A stretch of DNA of 5,381 nucleotides from Comamonadaceae bacterium (GTDB lineage Bacteria > Pseudomonadota > Gammaproteobacteria > Burkholderiales > Burkholderiaceae_C): positions 1 through 5,381 of the forward strand of contig CANHLD010000127.1 in the NCBI GenBank assembly GCA_947461325.1. Reading direction: 5' to 3'. Of this stretch, positions 1 to 5,381 are shown in pieces. The position numbers and the translations under genes were made by a program. Below the pieces are notes generated by a model. That model searched no databases, had not been told where the DNA came from, and worked only from the letters and a program-made list of their open reading frames with translations. Positions within the stretch are counted from its first letter, which is position 1; every line of letters starts with the position of its first letter.

Positions 1-423
1 CGAAAAACCGGCTACTGAAAACGCAGACAAACCACGGTCCAACCAACCGCCCATGCGCCACGCAGCCAGACTGCCCAGTGGCACCGCGATACACACGGCC
101 AGCAACACCGTGCCCAATGCCAGCGACAACGTGGGCTCGACGCGTTGCGCCACCAATGCAGTGACGGGTTTGCTTAAGTAATACGAATAACCGAGGTCAC
201 CTTGCAACACCTGGCCCAGCCACAACACATATTGCACGGCGATGGGTTTGTCCAAACCCATGTGCGCGCGGATGTTGGCGATGTCTTCGCTGGTGGCGTT
301 ATTGCCTGCGATCACCGCCGCAGGGTCACCGGGCGCGAGCCGCAACATAAAAAACACCAAGAGCGACACCACGAGCAACACTGGCAGCACCGCCAGCAGA
401 CGGCGAATCAAAAAAGATGCCAT
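1..423 (-). CDS. Peptide-type ABC transporter permease, DppB/OppB family (N-terminal 141 residues, cut by window edge)
   Basis: This is the inner-membrane channel subunit of a dipeptide/oligopeptide/nickel-class ABC importer. It works with the binding protein encoded just upstream and, in known systems, with a second permease and two ATPases, which would lie beyond the left edge. The visible part starts MASFLIRRLLAVLPVLLVVS, a positively charged cytoplasmic end followed by a first membrane helix at about residues 9-28. The family-typical LAPGDP motif follows at 29-34, then an HMGLDKP segment at 54-60, a GDLGYS motif at 75-80, and a second membrane helix at about 98-120. Family members are usually a little over 300 residues, so more than half is missing. 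The ATG lies 2 bases after the stop codon of the binding-protein gene, which indicates one operon and probable translational coupling. No strong Shine-Dalgarno sequence precedes it. The family call is firm; the substrate is unknown. Confidence 0.93.
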   Translation of the reverse strand, partial: MASFLIRRLLAVLPVLLVVSLLVFFMLRLAPGDPAAVIAGNNATSEDIANIRAHMGLDKPIAVQYVLWLGQVLQGDLGYSYYLSKPVTALVAQRVEPTLSLALGTVLLAVCIAVPLGSLAAWRMGGWLDRGLSAFSVAGFS

Positions 424-425
424 GG

Positions 426-2021
426 TCAGCGCTTGGCCAAGCCCCACATCACCGGGATGCCGGGGGTTTGCAACAAACCACTGACGTTATTGCGCAGCAC
501 GGTCGGGTTGCGGTATTCGCCCAGCGGCACATATGACGCGGTTTCAAACACGATGGATTGAATCTCGGAGGCGATTTTTTTCTGCTCAGTGCCTTCGTGG
601 GCGCGCGCGAATTTGGCTTTCAACTCTTCAATGCGCGGCTCGTCTTGCCAGCCGAACCACCCCGTAGCACCTTTGGTGTTCAGCATGGCACTGGTCAAGG
701 GACTGTCAATATCGCCTGCGCTCCAAGTGGTGAAAAACATGTTCCAGCCGCCTTGGTTAGGTGGATCTTTTTTGGCGCGCCGCGCAACCAAAGAAGCCCA
801 GTCCATTTGCTGCAAATCCACCTTGAAACCGGCAGCTTCCAATTGCTGCTTGGCCACGAGTGGCAGCTTGGTGATGGCCGACAAATCGGTGGGTCGCATC
901 ATCACAATCGGCGTACCGTCGTAACCGGCTTCTTTCAACAACTCGCGCGCCTTGGCAGGATTGGCCACCCCGGTGAATCCGGGGTTGGTTTGATCCGCAA
1001 AAGCTGAACTGCACGGGTAAATGCTGCGGCACAAGCGCCCCAACTCGGGCACACCGACCTGGGTGTTGATAAACGCTTGTTGACCCACAGCCAGCATAGC
1101 AGCCTGTCGTATCTTGGGATTGTTGAATGGCGGGTGTATGTGGTTGAAACGCATGATGTACTGAAAACCGGAGGGCGCGAAATCATCGACCTTGACGCCT
1201 GCGGTTTTCTTGAGCGTGTCGTACTGCTCGAAGCTGGGTTGCTCAATCATGTCGACTTCACCAGCGACGATGGCATTGAACTGTGTTTGCGGGTCGCGGA
1301 TGATGACCCATTCCACCCGGTCAAAGTTCACCGGTCTGCCGCCTGCCAAGCCGCTTGGTGCTTCGCTGCGCGACACGTACTTGGTGTTGCGCTCGTACAC
1401 CGCCACCGAGCCGGGTTTGAATTCGTCTGCTTTGAAAATGAACGGGCCCGAGCCTATGTGTTCTTTGATTTGCTCGGTGCCGGGCGTGGCCGCAATGCGC
1501 GCTGGCATGATGAACGGCACATTCGAAGACGCTTTGCCTAAAGCCTCCAATACGATGGCGCAAGGTTCTTTGAGCACCATGCGAAAAGTATTTGCGTCAG
1601 GCGTTTCCAGTTTGTCGACAAACGCAAACAACACGCCGCCCATGGTGTCACGCGTGGACCAACGCTTGAGCGAAGCCGCCACGTCTTCGCTGGTCACCGG
1701 CTTGCCATCGTGAAACGCCAAGCCGCTGCGCAATTTAAACGTCCAGACCTTGCCGTCTTTGCTGGTGCTGTGGCTTTGCACCATTTGCGGCTGGATTTTT
1801 CCTTTCGCGTCTTCGGAAAACAAGGTGTCGTAAATCATGTAACCGTGGTTGCGGGTGACATACGCCGTGGTCCAGATGGGGTCCAGCACCGCCAAGTTGG
1901 CATGTGGCACAAAGCGGAAAACTTTGTTGGCGGGCACAGCGTTTTGCGCTTGCACCTGTACAAAAAAACCAGCGGCCAAAGCTGTGGCGGCCATGGCTTT
2001 TAACAATACTCGGCGTGTCAT
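426..2021 (-). CDS. Extracellular solute-binding protein family 5 (DppA/OppA-like periplasmic receptor)
   Basis: This is a 531-residue periplasmic receptor that would capture a ligand and deliver it to the permease encoded downstream. The ATG at 2021 was chosen over an in-frame ATG at 2084 for two reasons. It is preceded by AAGGGGA at good spacing, and it places a Sec signal peptide exactly at the N-terminus: MTRR, a hydrophobic core at about residues 5-22, and a likely cut after VQA at residue 25. There is no lipobox cysteine, so it should be soluble in the periplasm. Family 5 features include LDPIWTT near 46-52, the YDTLF segment near 64-68, and the signature GLAFHDGKPVTSEDV at 100-114. A GSGPF turn lies at 190-194 and a QVGVPELG segment at 321-328. 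Length is normal for the family. Cysteines 331 and 337 could form a local disulfide. The ligand may be a peptide, glutathione or another amide; the adjacent amidase hints at an amide, but this is inference. Confidence 0.95.
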   Translation of the reverse strand: MTRRVLLKAMAATALAAGFFVQVQAQNAVPANKVFRFVPHANLAVLDPIWTTAYVTRNHGYMIYDTLFSEDAKGKIQPQMVQSHSTSKDGKVWTFKLRSGLAFHDGKPVTSEDVAASLKRWSTRDTMGGVLFAFVDKLETPDANTFRMVLKEPCAIVLEALGKASSNVPFIMPARIAATPGTEQIKEHIGSGPFIFKADEFKPGSVAVYERNTKYVSRSEAPSGLAGGRPVNFDRVEWVIIRDPQTQFNAIVAGEVDMIEQPSFEQYDTLKKTAGVKVDDFAPSGFQYIMRFNHIHPPFNNPKIRQAAMLAVGQQAFINTQVGVPELGRLCRSIYPCSSAFADQTNPGFTGVANPAKARELLKEAGYDGTPIVMMRPTDLSAITKLPLVAKQQLEAAGFKVDLQQMDWASLVARRAKKDPPNQGGWNMFFTTWSAGDIDSPLTSAMLNTKGATGWFGWQDEPRIEELKAKFARAHEGTEQKKIASEIQSIVFETASYVPLGEYRNPTVLRNNVSGLLQTPGIPVMWGLAKR

Positions 2022-2100
2022 GGATTCCCCTTGCGCCCGCAGGCGGCTACATTTCAATCTCTGCTTCAATATAAACGAATTCATTCAGGTGTCCTGCACT
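2022..2100. promoter_or_regulatory. Divergent intergenic region with overlapping candidate promoters for the transporter and the amidase
   Basis: Only 79 bases separate the start of the leftward binding-protein gene from the start of the rightward amidase. An AT-rich island at 2068-2080 offers a -10-like element in each direction. Leftward, TATATT (2073 down to 2068) lies 16 bases from AGGACA (2095 down to 2090), giving a leader of roughly 40 bases. Rightward, TATAAA (2070-2075) has no good -35 partner. The two -10 candidates overlap, so RNA polymerase could not occupy both at once. These are eye-read matches, not verified promoters. A GAATTC palindrome at 2077-2082 is too short to call an operator. 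Confidence 0.4.
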
Positions 2101-3528
2101 ATGGCTATTCACGAACTCAGCGCTTTGCAATTGTCTGCCAGTATCCATCGCCGGGAATTATCTTGCCGCGAGGTCATGCAAGCATTTTTGCAGCGCATCG
2201 CAGCCATCAACCCGCAGGCCAATGCCATTGTCAATCTACAAGACACCGACTTGCTGTTGAACCAAGCCGACGTTTGTGACGTGGAACTCTCCAAAGGTCA
2301 TTCACTCGGCTGGCTGCACGGCATACCGCTGGCCTTCAAAGACTTGGTGGATGTGGCGGGTATACCCACCACCGGCGGCTCGCCATTGTTGAAAAACAAT
2401 ATCCCGGTGCATGACGCTTTGCTGGTGCAACGCATGAAAGCGGCAGGCGGCATTGTCATCGGCAAAACCAATACGCCCGAATGGGGGCTGGGCTCGCACA
2501 CCTTCAATCCGGTCTTCGGCGCCACGCCTAACGCTTTCAACCCGGCGTTCACTGCGGGCGGCAGCAGCGGGGGCGCGGCGGTGGCTTTGGCGCAGCGCAT
2601 GTTGCCGTTGGCAGATGGTTCGGATTTCATGGGCAGTTTGCGCAACCCGGCGGGCTGGAACAATGTGTTCGGCATGCGCCCCTCACAAGGGCGGGTACCT
2701 GCATTTCCTGTGAATGATGTCTGGGTCAGCCAACTCAGCACTGACGGTCCGATGGCGCGGCATGTGGCCGATCTGGCGCGCTTGCTGGAAACCATGGCCG
2801 GGTATGACGCGCGCTCGCCTTTGTCGTTAGCCAGTTTGCCGTCTGGCTGGTCGTCGCAGCTTGCGCCCAAGGCTAAAGGTTTGCGCATAGGCTGGTTGGG
2901 TGACCTGAATGGCTATTTACCTATGGAAGATGGCGTCTTGCAGGCCTGCAAAAACGGTTTGCAGCGATTGACGGACTTGGGCGCGTATGTAGAGCCCGTA
3001 TCGCCGAATTTTTCACCTGCGGCCGTGTGGCAAACCTGGCTGGCCTGGCGACGAGTGCTGACCGCGTCGCGCATCGCGCCCATGGTGGCGCGCGGACGGG
3101 ATCAGGTCAAGCCAGAAGCGCTGTGGGAGTTTGACCAGGCCGCCGGCATGACCGCCACGGATTTTTTGACCGCCAGTACCGAGCGCAGCGCGTTTTACCA
3201 ACACATTTTGGATTTACTCAGCCGCTTTGACATGCTGGTCTTGCCCAGCGCGCAAGTCTGGCCGTTTGCCATAGACATGCGCTGGCCGACAGTAATTGAG
3301 ACGCCGAACGGACCGAGGCAGATGGACACTTACCACCGCTGGATGGAAGTGACGCTTTACGCCAGTCTGGCCGGTTTGCCTGCTTTAAATGTGCCATGCG
3401 GTTTCAATGCCCAAGGACTGCCCATGGGCATGCAACTCATTGGTCAATCGCGCGGCGATGTGGCGTTGTTGGAAACCGGGTTGGCGTATGAAGAGGCAGC
3501 AGGGGATTGGCTGGCGGTGATGCCTTAA
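2101..3528 (+). CDS. Amidase-signature family hydrolase
   Basis: This is a 475-residue enzyme of the amidase signature family (includes GatA, fatty acid amide hydrolase and bacterial amidases), which hydrolyses carboxylic amides to acid plus ammonia or amine. The catalytic triad is complete: Lys80 in PLAFKDLVDV, cis-Ser155 in AGGSSGG, and nucleophile Ser179 in GSDFMGSLRNP. The spacings of 75 and 24 residues match those of fatty acid amide hydrolase. The C-terminal GLPALNVPCGF...GLPMGMQLIG block at 425-448 is also typical. No signal peptide is visible, so it is probably cytoplasmic. The frame is open far upstream, to an ATG at 1849 inside the opposite-strand gene. The ATG at 2101 is preferred because homology-like sequence begins there and a CAGG element lies about 11 bases before it; a GTG at 2089 is an alternative. 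It is unlikely to be GatA itself because no gatC or gatB is visible beside it. It lies divergently next to a peptide-type importer, suggesting that it processes the imported compound. The substrate is unknown. Confidence 0.93.
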   Translation: MAIHELSALQLSASIHRRELSCREVMQAFLQRIAAINPQANAIVNLQDTDLLLNQADVCDVELSKGHSLGWLHGIPLAFKDLVDVAGIPTTGGSPLLKNNIPVHDALLVQRMKAAGGIVIGKTNTPEWGLGSHTFNPVFGATPNAFNPAFTAGGSSGGAAVALAQRMLPLADGSDFMGSLRNPAGWNNVFGMRPSQGRVPAFPVNDVWVSQLSTDGPMARHVADLARLLETMAGYDARSPLSLASLPSGWSSQLAPKAKGLRIGWLGDLNGYLPMEDGVLQACKNGLQRLTDLGAYVEPVSPNFSPAAVWQTWLAWRRVLTASRIAPMVARGRDQVKPEALWEFDQAAGMTATDFLTASTERSAFYQHILDLLSRFDMLVLPSAQVWPFAIDMRWPTVIETPNGPRQMDTYHRWMEVTLYASLAGLPALNVPCGFNAQGLPMGMQLIGQSRGDVALLETGLAYEEAAGDWLAVMP

Positions 3529-3632
3529 ACAAAAACAGACCAGCCTGATTGCAATGCATGTCGGGCTTCGACGCCCAAGCGAAACCAGTGAACTTGTACA
3601 GCTTAGCCAGCGTCCAACCCGCGCTCTGAGCG
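3529..3632. other. Convergent intergenic gap without a convincing terminator
   Basis: This short stretch separates the 3' ends of the amidase and the leftward small gene. It holds only weak hairpins. GGGC/GCCC (3563-3576) has a 4-base stem and no T-run in either direction. CAGACCAGCCTG (3536-3547), read leftward, could form a 4-base stem with one wobble pair followed by a short T-run, and might be a weak terminator for the leftward gene. GCGCTCTGAGCGC at 3621-3633 is a 5-base stem at the stop codon with no T-run. Termination here may be Rho-dependent or lie inside the neighbouring genes. Confidence 0.3.
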
Positions 3633-4016
3633 CTACCTCAACATAAATAAAACAACACAGCCTGACAAGCTCACAGCCAAGCCTAATGCCAGCCATCGCA
3701 GTTGCGACTGCAAACGCTTGACCATGGCAATCAAACCCGCCTGTTGCTCGGCTAACTCGGCCATGGTCTGCGCCATGCTTTGTTGAACCGCTGTTTGTTC
3801 GTGGAGTTGCTTTTGCAAAGCCGTTGAGCGTGTAGTCAATTCCTCAAGACTGGGCAACGCCTCGGTTTCTTGCACCGCAGAGGATGCAGAACCCGTCGCT
3901 GATGCACCCCGGTGTTTGTCAATCAAACTGCGTGCTTTGTCCAATACACCGGGCGCATGTTCGATGACCTTGTCCCAAGGGACGACCTTGAGTGCGCTTA
4001 ACCATGAAATGGCCAT
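3633..4016 (-). CDS. Hypothetical protein with predicted coiled coil and C-terminal membrane anchor
   Basis: This 127-residue protein was not matched to a named family. The N-terminus (MAISWLSALKVVPWDKVIEH) looks like a short amphipathic segment and is followed by a proline-containing turn and a basic helix to about residue 36. Residues 37-52 form a low-complexity Ala/Ser/Gly linker. Residues 56-106 are rich in Leu, Gln, Glu and Ala with heptad-like spacing, consistent with a coiled coil. Residues 108-126 (WLALGLAVSLSGCVVLFML) form a single membrane helix ending one residue before the C-terminus, which suggests a tail-anchored inner-membrane protein with the coiled coil in the cytoplasm. Translation is well supported by GGGAG 8 bases before the ATG. 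The gene upstream on the same strand is 97 bases away, so co-transcription is possible but not required. No function is assigned. Confidence 0.8.
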   Translation of the reverse strand: MAISWLSALKVVPWDKVIEHAPGVLDKARSLIDKHRGASATGSASSAVQETEALPSLEELTTRSTALQKQLHEQTAVQQSMAQTMAELAEQQAGLIAMVKRLQSQLRWLALGLAVSLSGCVVLFMLR

Positions 4017-4113
4017 TGAAAATACTCCCGGTTGACGGTTGGCTTCAATTCAACACAACAGCATAACCTGCCCTCAGTACCCAACGGCAACCCGGAGATT
4101 TGCAGTCAAGTAT

Positions 4114-4527
4114 TTATGAGTTTGCAGGCTGTTCGCTGAGATGTACGTCTTGGCCTGAGGTTTGACGTTGCACGAACCAATTGATTGCGCACACCACGGT
4201 CATGATGAAGAGTCCGCCGAATTCGCGGGTGTTTTCAATCCAAGGCGCTGAAGCCATCATGGAACGGGTCAAAGATTCGAACTGGTGGTCAAGCATCCAA
4301 GAAAGCACGCCATCTTCTGCCACGAATAAATAAACAGCATAAATGACATACACCGCCATTAGGCCGAGATGGAACTTGGCAGCCTTGATAGTGGCAAAAA
4401 CCAATGCACATGAAATCGCCGCGAGCACATACAAAGTGATCCACAAAAGCGGATCTGGGTCATTCCATTGCAGGGCGGCACAAGACAAAAAAATCAGTCC
4501 TGAAAAAACATTGAAAGTTTTGAGCAT
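4114..4527 (-). CDS. Small four-helix membrane protein, TMEM220-like
   Basis: This is a 137-residue integral membrane protein of unknown biochemical role. It resembles the TMEM220 family, recognised from the QWNDPDPLLWITLYVLAA block at residues 20-37 (the NDPDP-x-x-W motif just after the first helix) and the C-terminal ENTREFGGL motif at 98-106. Likely membrane helices lie at about 4-20, 27-46, 52-70 and 103-119. A loop at 71-102 holds an acidic ED pair and several aromatic residues, and the polar tail (about 121-137) is probably outside the membrane. The start is well supported: AAGAGG lies 6 bases before the ATG at 4527. Length is normal for bacterial members as I remember them. The family call is from memory of the motif and was not searched. 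Its neighbours give no hint of its role. Confidence 0.82.
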   Translation of the reverse strand: MLKTFNVFSGLIFLSCAALQWNDPDPLLWITLYVLAAISCALVFATIKAAKFHLGLMAVYVIYAVYLFVAEDGVLSWMLDHQFESLTRSMMASAPWIENTREFGGLFIMTVVCAINWFVQRQTSGQDVHLSEQPANS

Positions 4528-4799
4528 TTGAAACCTCTTGCTGTATTAGATTCACCTAAATGACATTGGGAGCCGCATGACAACAAGTTCTTGCGGCGGA
4601 TCAACTTACCTTTGCACTTATAAATTTAGACCAATTTAACAAAACTTGCACTGTCTGCGCTTTTAAATACCTATGAATACAAAGCCAATTTCAGCCATGT
4701 CCTTGCGGCTATGATTGACGTGCACGTCAATTAACCTGTGCGCCCAGCCGCACAATGAACGGCTTTTCTTTTACACATTTCGCTTGATCGCTGACTACC
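4528..4799. other. Non-coding divergent region between the TMEM220-like gene and icmF
   Basis: No credible gene was seen in these 272 bases. The stretch from about 4610 to 4680 is clearly richer in A and T than its surroundings, as expected for promoter DNA. Leftward, TATAAG (4622 down to 4617) is a good -10-like hexamer but lacks a matching -35. Rightward, TTGCAC (4646-4651) with TACCTA (4668-4673) at 16 bases is a weak promoter candidate. TTGCGG (4703-4708), spaced 19 bases from CAATTA (4728-4733), is another weak one that would place the palindrome across its spacer and -10, a MerR-like arrangement. The palindrome is listed separately. No Shine-Dalgarno sequence is evident directly before icmF. 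Confidence 0.5.
4714..4731. promoter_or_regulatory. Perfect 18-base palindrome, candidate operator for icmF
   Basis: ATTGACGTGCACGTCAAT reads identically on both strands over all 18 bases, with two ACGT cores separated by two bases (GC). It ends 68 bases before the icmF ATG, a position fitting control of that promoter. A dimeric regulator binding with two-fold symmetry is the natural reader. ACGT-core dyads of this general shape resemble, from memory and unchecked, sites of LiuR-type MerR regulators of branched-chain amino acid and acyl-CoA catabolism, which would suit an isobutyryl-CoA enzyme. No regulator gene is in the window. The palindrome is directly visible; the function is inferred. 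Confidence 0.6.
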
Positions 4800-5381
4800 A
4801 TGACCGATTTATCCGCTGAATTCCAGGCGCTCGCCCAATACAAACCTAAACACAAGGTGCGCTTTGTCACTGCCGCCAGTTTGTTTGACGGCCACGATGC
4901 CGCCATCAACATCATGCGCCGTATTCTGCAAGGCATGGGCGCCGAGGTGATTCACTTGGGCCACAACCGCTCGGTCGATGAAGTGGTCACCGCTGCGTTG
5001 CAAGAAGACGTGCAAGGCATTGCCATCAGTTCTTACCAAGGCGGCCATGTCGAGTATTTCAAGTACATGGTCGATTTGCTGCGCCAGCGCGGCGGCGCAC
5101 ACATCCAAGTTTTCGGCGGCGGCGGTGGCGTGATCGTGCAGGAAGAGATCGACGAATTGCAAGCCTATGGCGTGACCCGCATTTACAGCCCGCAAGACGG
5201 CCAACGCATGGGTTTGCAAGGCATGATCGGCGAGATGATCATGCGCTGCGACCAGGACTTGGGCGGCTACGCACCCAGTTCGCTCAACGCCATACAAGGC
5301 CATACCGACACAAGCTGGCGCGCCTTGGCTCAACTCATCACCGCACTGGAAACACCTACCCCGGCCATTGACAGTTTGCGC
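4800..5381 (+). CDS. icmF: Fused isobutyryl-CoA mutase IcmF, B12-binding N-terminal part (194 residues, cut by window edge)
   Basis: IcmF interconverts isobutyryl-CoA and n-butyryl-CoA using adenosylcobalamin. In one chain it carries a B12-binding domain, a MeaB-like GTPase chaperone and a substrate-binding TIM barrel, roughly 1,100 residues in total. Only the start is here, open in frame to the last base. The cobalamin motif LFDGHDAAINIMRR spans 29-42 with His32 as the expected lower axial cobalt ligand; it reads DxHxxA rather than the textbook DxHxxG. ISSYQGGH at 76-83 stands at the SxL position, and VFGGGGG at 104-110 is the glycine-rich loop. After about residue 153 the sequence runs into a linker (TSWRALAQLITALETPTPA) leading to the missing GTPase domain. 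The ATG at 4800 is the first usable start because an in-frame TGA lies at 4785-4787. A separate methylmalonyl-CoA mutase small subunit is less likely because the sequence continues beyond a stand-alone B12 domain. Expected cytoplasmic role: valine/isobutyrate or branched acyl-CoA metabolism. Confidence 0.9.
   Translation, partial: MTDLSAEFQALAQYKPKHKVRFVTAASLFDGHDAAINIMRRILQGMGAEVIHLGHNRSVDEVVTAALQEDVQGIAISSYQGGHVEYFKYMVDLLRQRGGAHIQVFGGGGGVIVQEEIDELQAYGVTRIYSPQDGQRMGLQGMIGEMIMRCDQDLGGYAPSSLNAIQGHTDTSWRALAQLITALETPTPAIDSLR

Noticed and set aside
1077..1713. Long forward frames within the binding-protein gene
   Set aside because: The leftward reading gives a full-length family 5 binding protein, while the forward frames have no recognisable domain or ribosome-binding site.
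2022..2084. In-frame 21-codon extension of the binding protein to an ATG at 2084
   Set aside because: It would bury the Sec signal peptide behind a basic extension and ignore the AAGGGGA element before the ATG at 2021.
1849..2100. Open frame extending the amidase upstream by 84 codons to an ATG at 1849
   Set aside because: It overlaps the signal peptide and N-terminus of the opposite-strand binding protein, has no amidase-like sequence, and the family start is well placed at 2101.
3621..3633. GCGCTCTGAGCGC hairpin as a terminator
   Set aside because: The stem is 5 bases, it overlaps the stop codon of the leftward gene, and no T-run follows on either strand.
4755..4787. Ten-codon frame before icmF as a real leader peptide gene
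   Set aside because: It has no Shine-Dalgarno sequence and no run of regulatory codons, and a frame this short arises easily by chance. It is kept only as a remark under the icmF start.
4809..5333. Opposite-strand open frame of 174 codons inside icmF
   Set aside because: It is His/Ala-rich and covers the clearly recognisable B12-binding domain on the other strand, which is typical of a shadow frame in GC-rich DNA.

Overview
The window looks like chromosomal DNA from a betaproteobacterium, most likely Burkholderiales and perhaps a Comamonadaceae-type freshwater organism. This rests on the character of the proteins (a fused-type isobutyryl-CoA mutase start, an amidase beside a family 5 peptide-type transporter, a TMEM220-like membrane protein) and on moderately GC-rich coding sequence with frequent TTG and CAA codons. 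The lineage is inferred, not proven. No tRNA, rRNA, CRISPR array, insertion sequence or phage gene was seen.

Left part (1-3528): a divergent pair of transcription units. Leftward runs a periplasmic solute-binding protein of the DppA/OppA type (426-2021), followed after only 2 bases by the start of a DppB-type inner-membrane permease (423 down to the window edge). Rightward runs an amidase-signature hydrolase (2101-3528) with its Ser-cisSer-Lys triad intact. The 79-base gap between the divergent starts must hold both sets of expression signals. The simplest reading is an uptake and hydrolysis unit: the transporter imports a peptide-like or amide-containing compound and the amidase cleaves it in the cytoplasm. 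The substrate cannot be told from sequence.

Middle part (3529-4527): two small leftward genes of unknown role. One encodes a 127-residue protein with a probable coiled coil and a C-terminal membrane anchor. The other encodes a 137-residue four-helix membrane protein resembling the TMEM220 family. The amidase and the coiled-coil gene converge on a short gap without a convincing terminator.

Right part (4528-5381): a 272-base non-coding, partly AT-rich stretch between divergent genes. It contains a perfect 18-base palindrome (4714-4731), a good operator candidate. It is followed by the first 194 codons of icmF, the fused adenosylcobalamin-dependent isobutyryl-CoA mutase, whose B12-binding domain is clear. 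The gene continues past the window.

Most of the window is ordinary metabolic and transport gene content. The item most worth checking is the palindrome upstream of icmF. I found no convincing evidence of an undescribed system.
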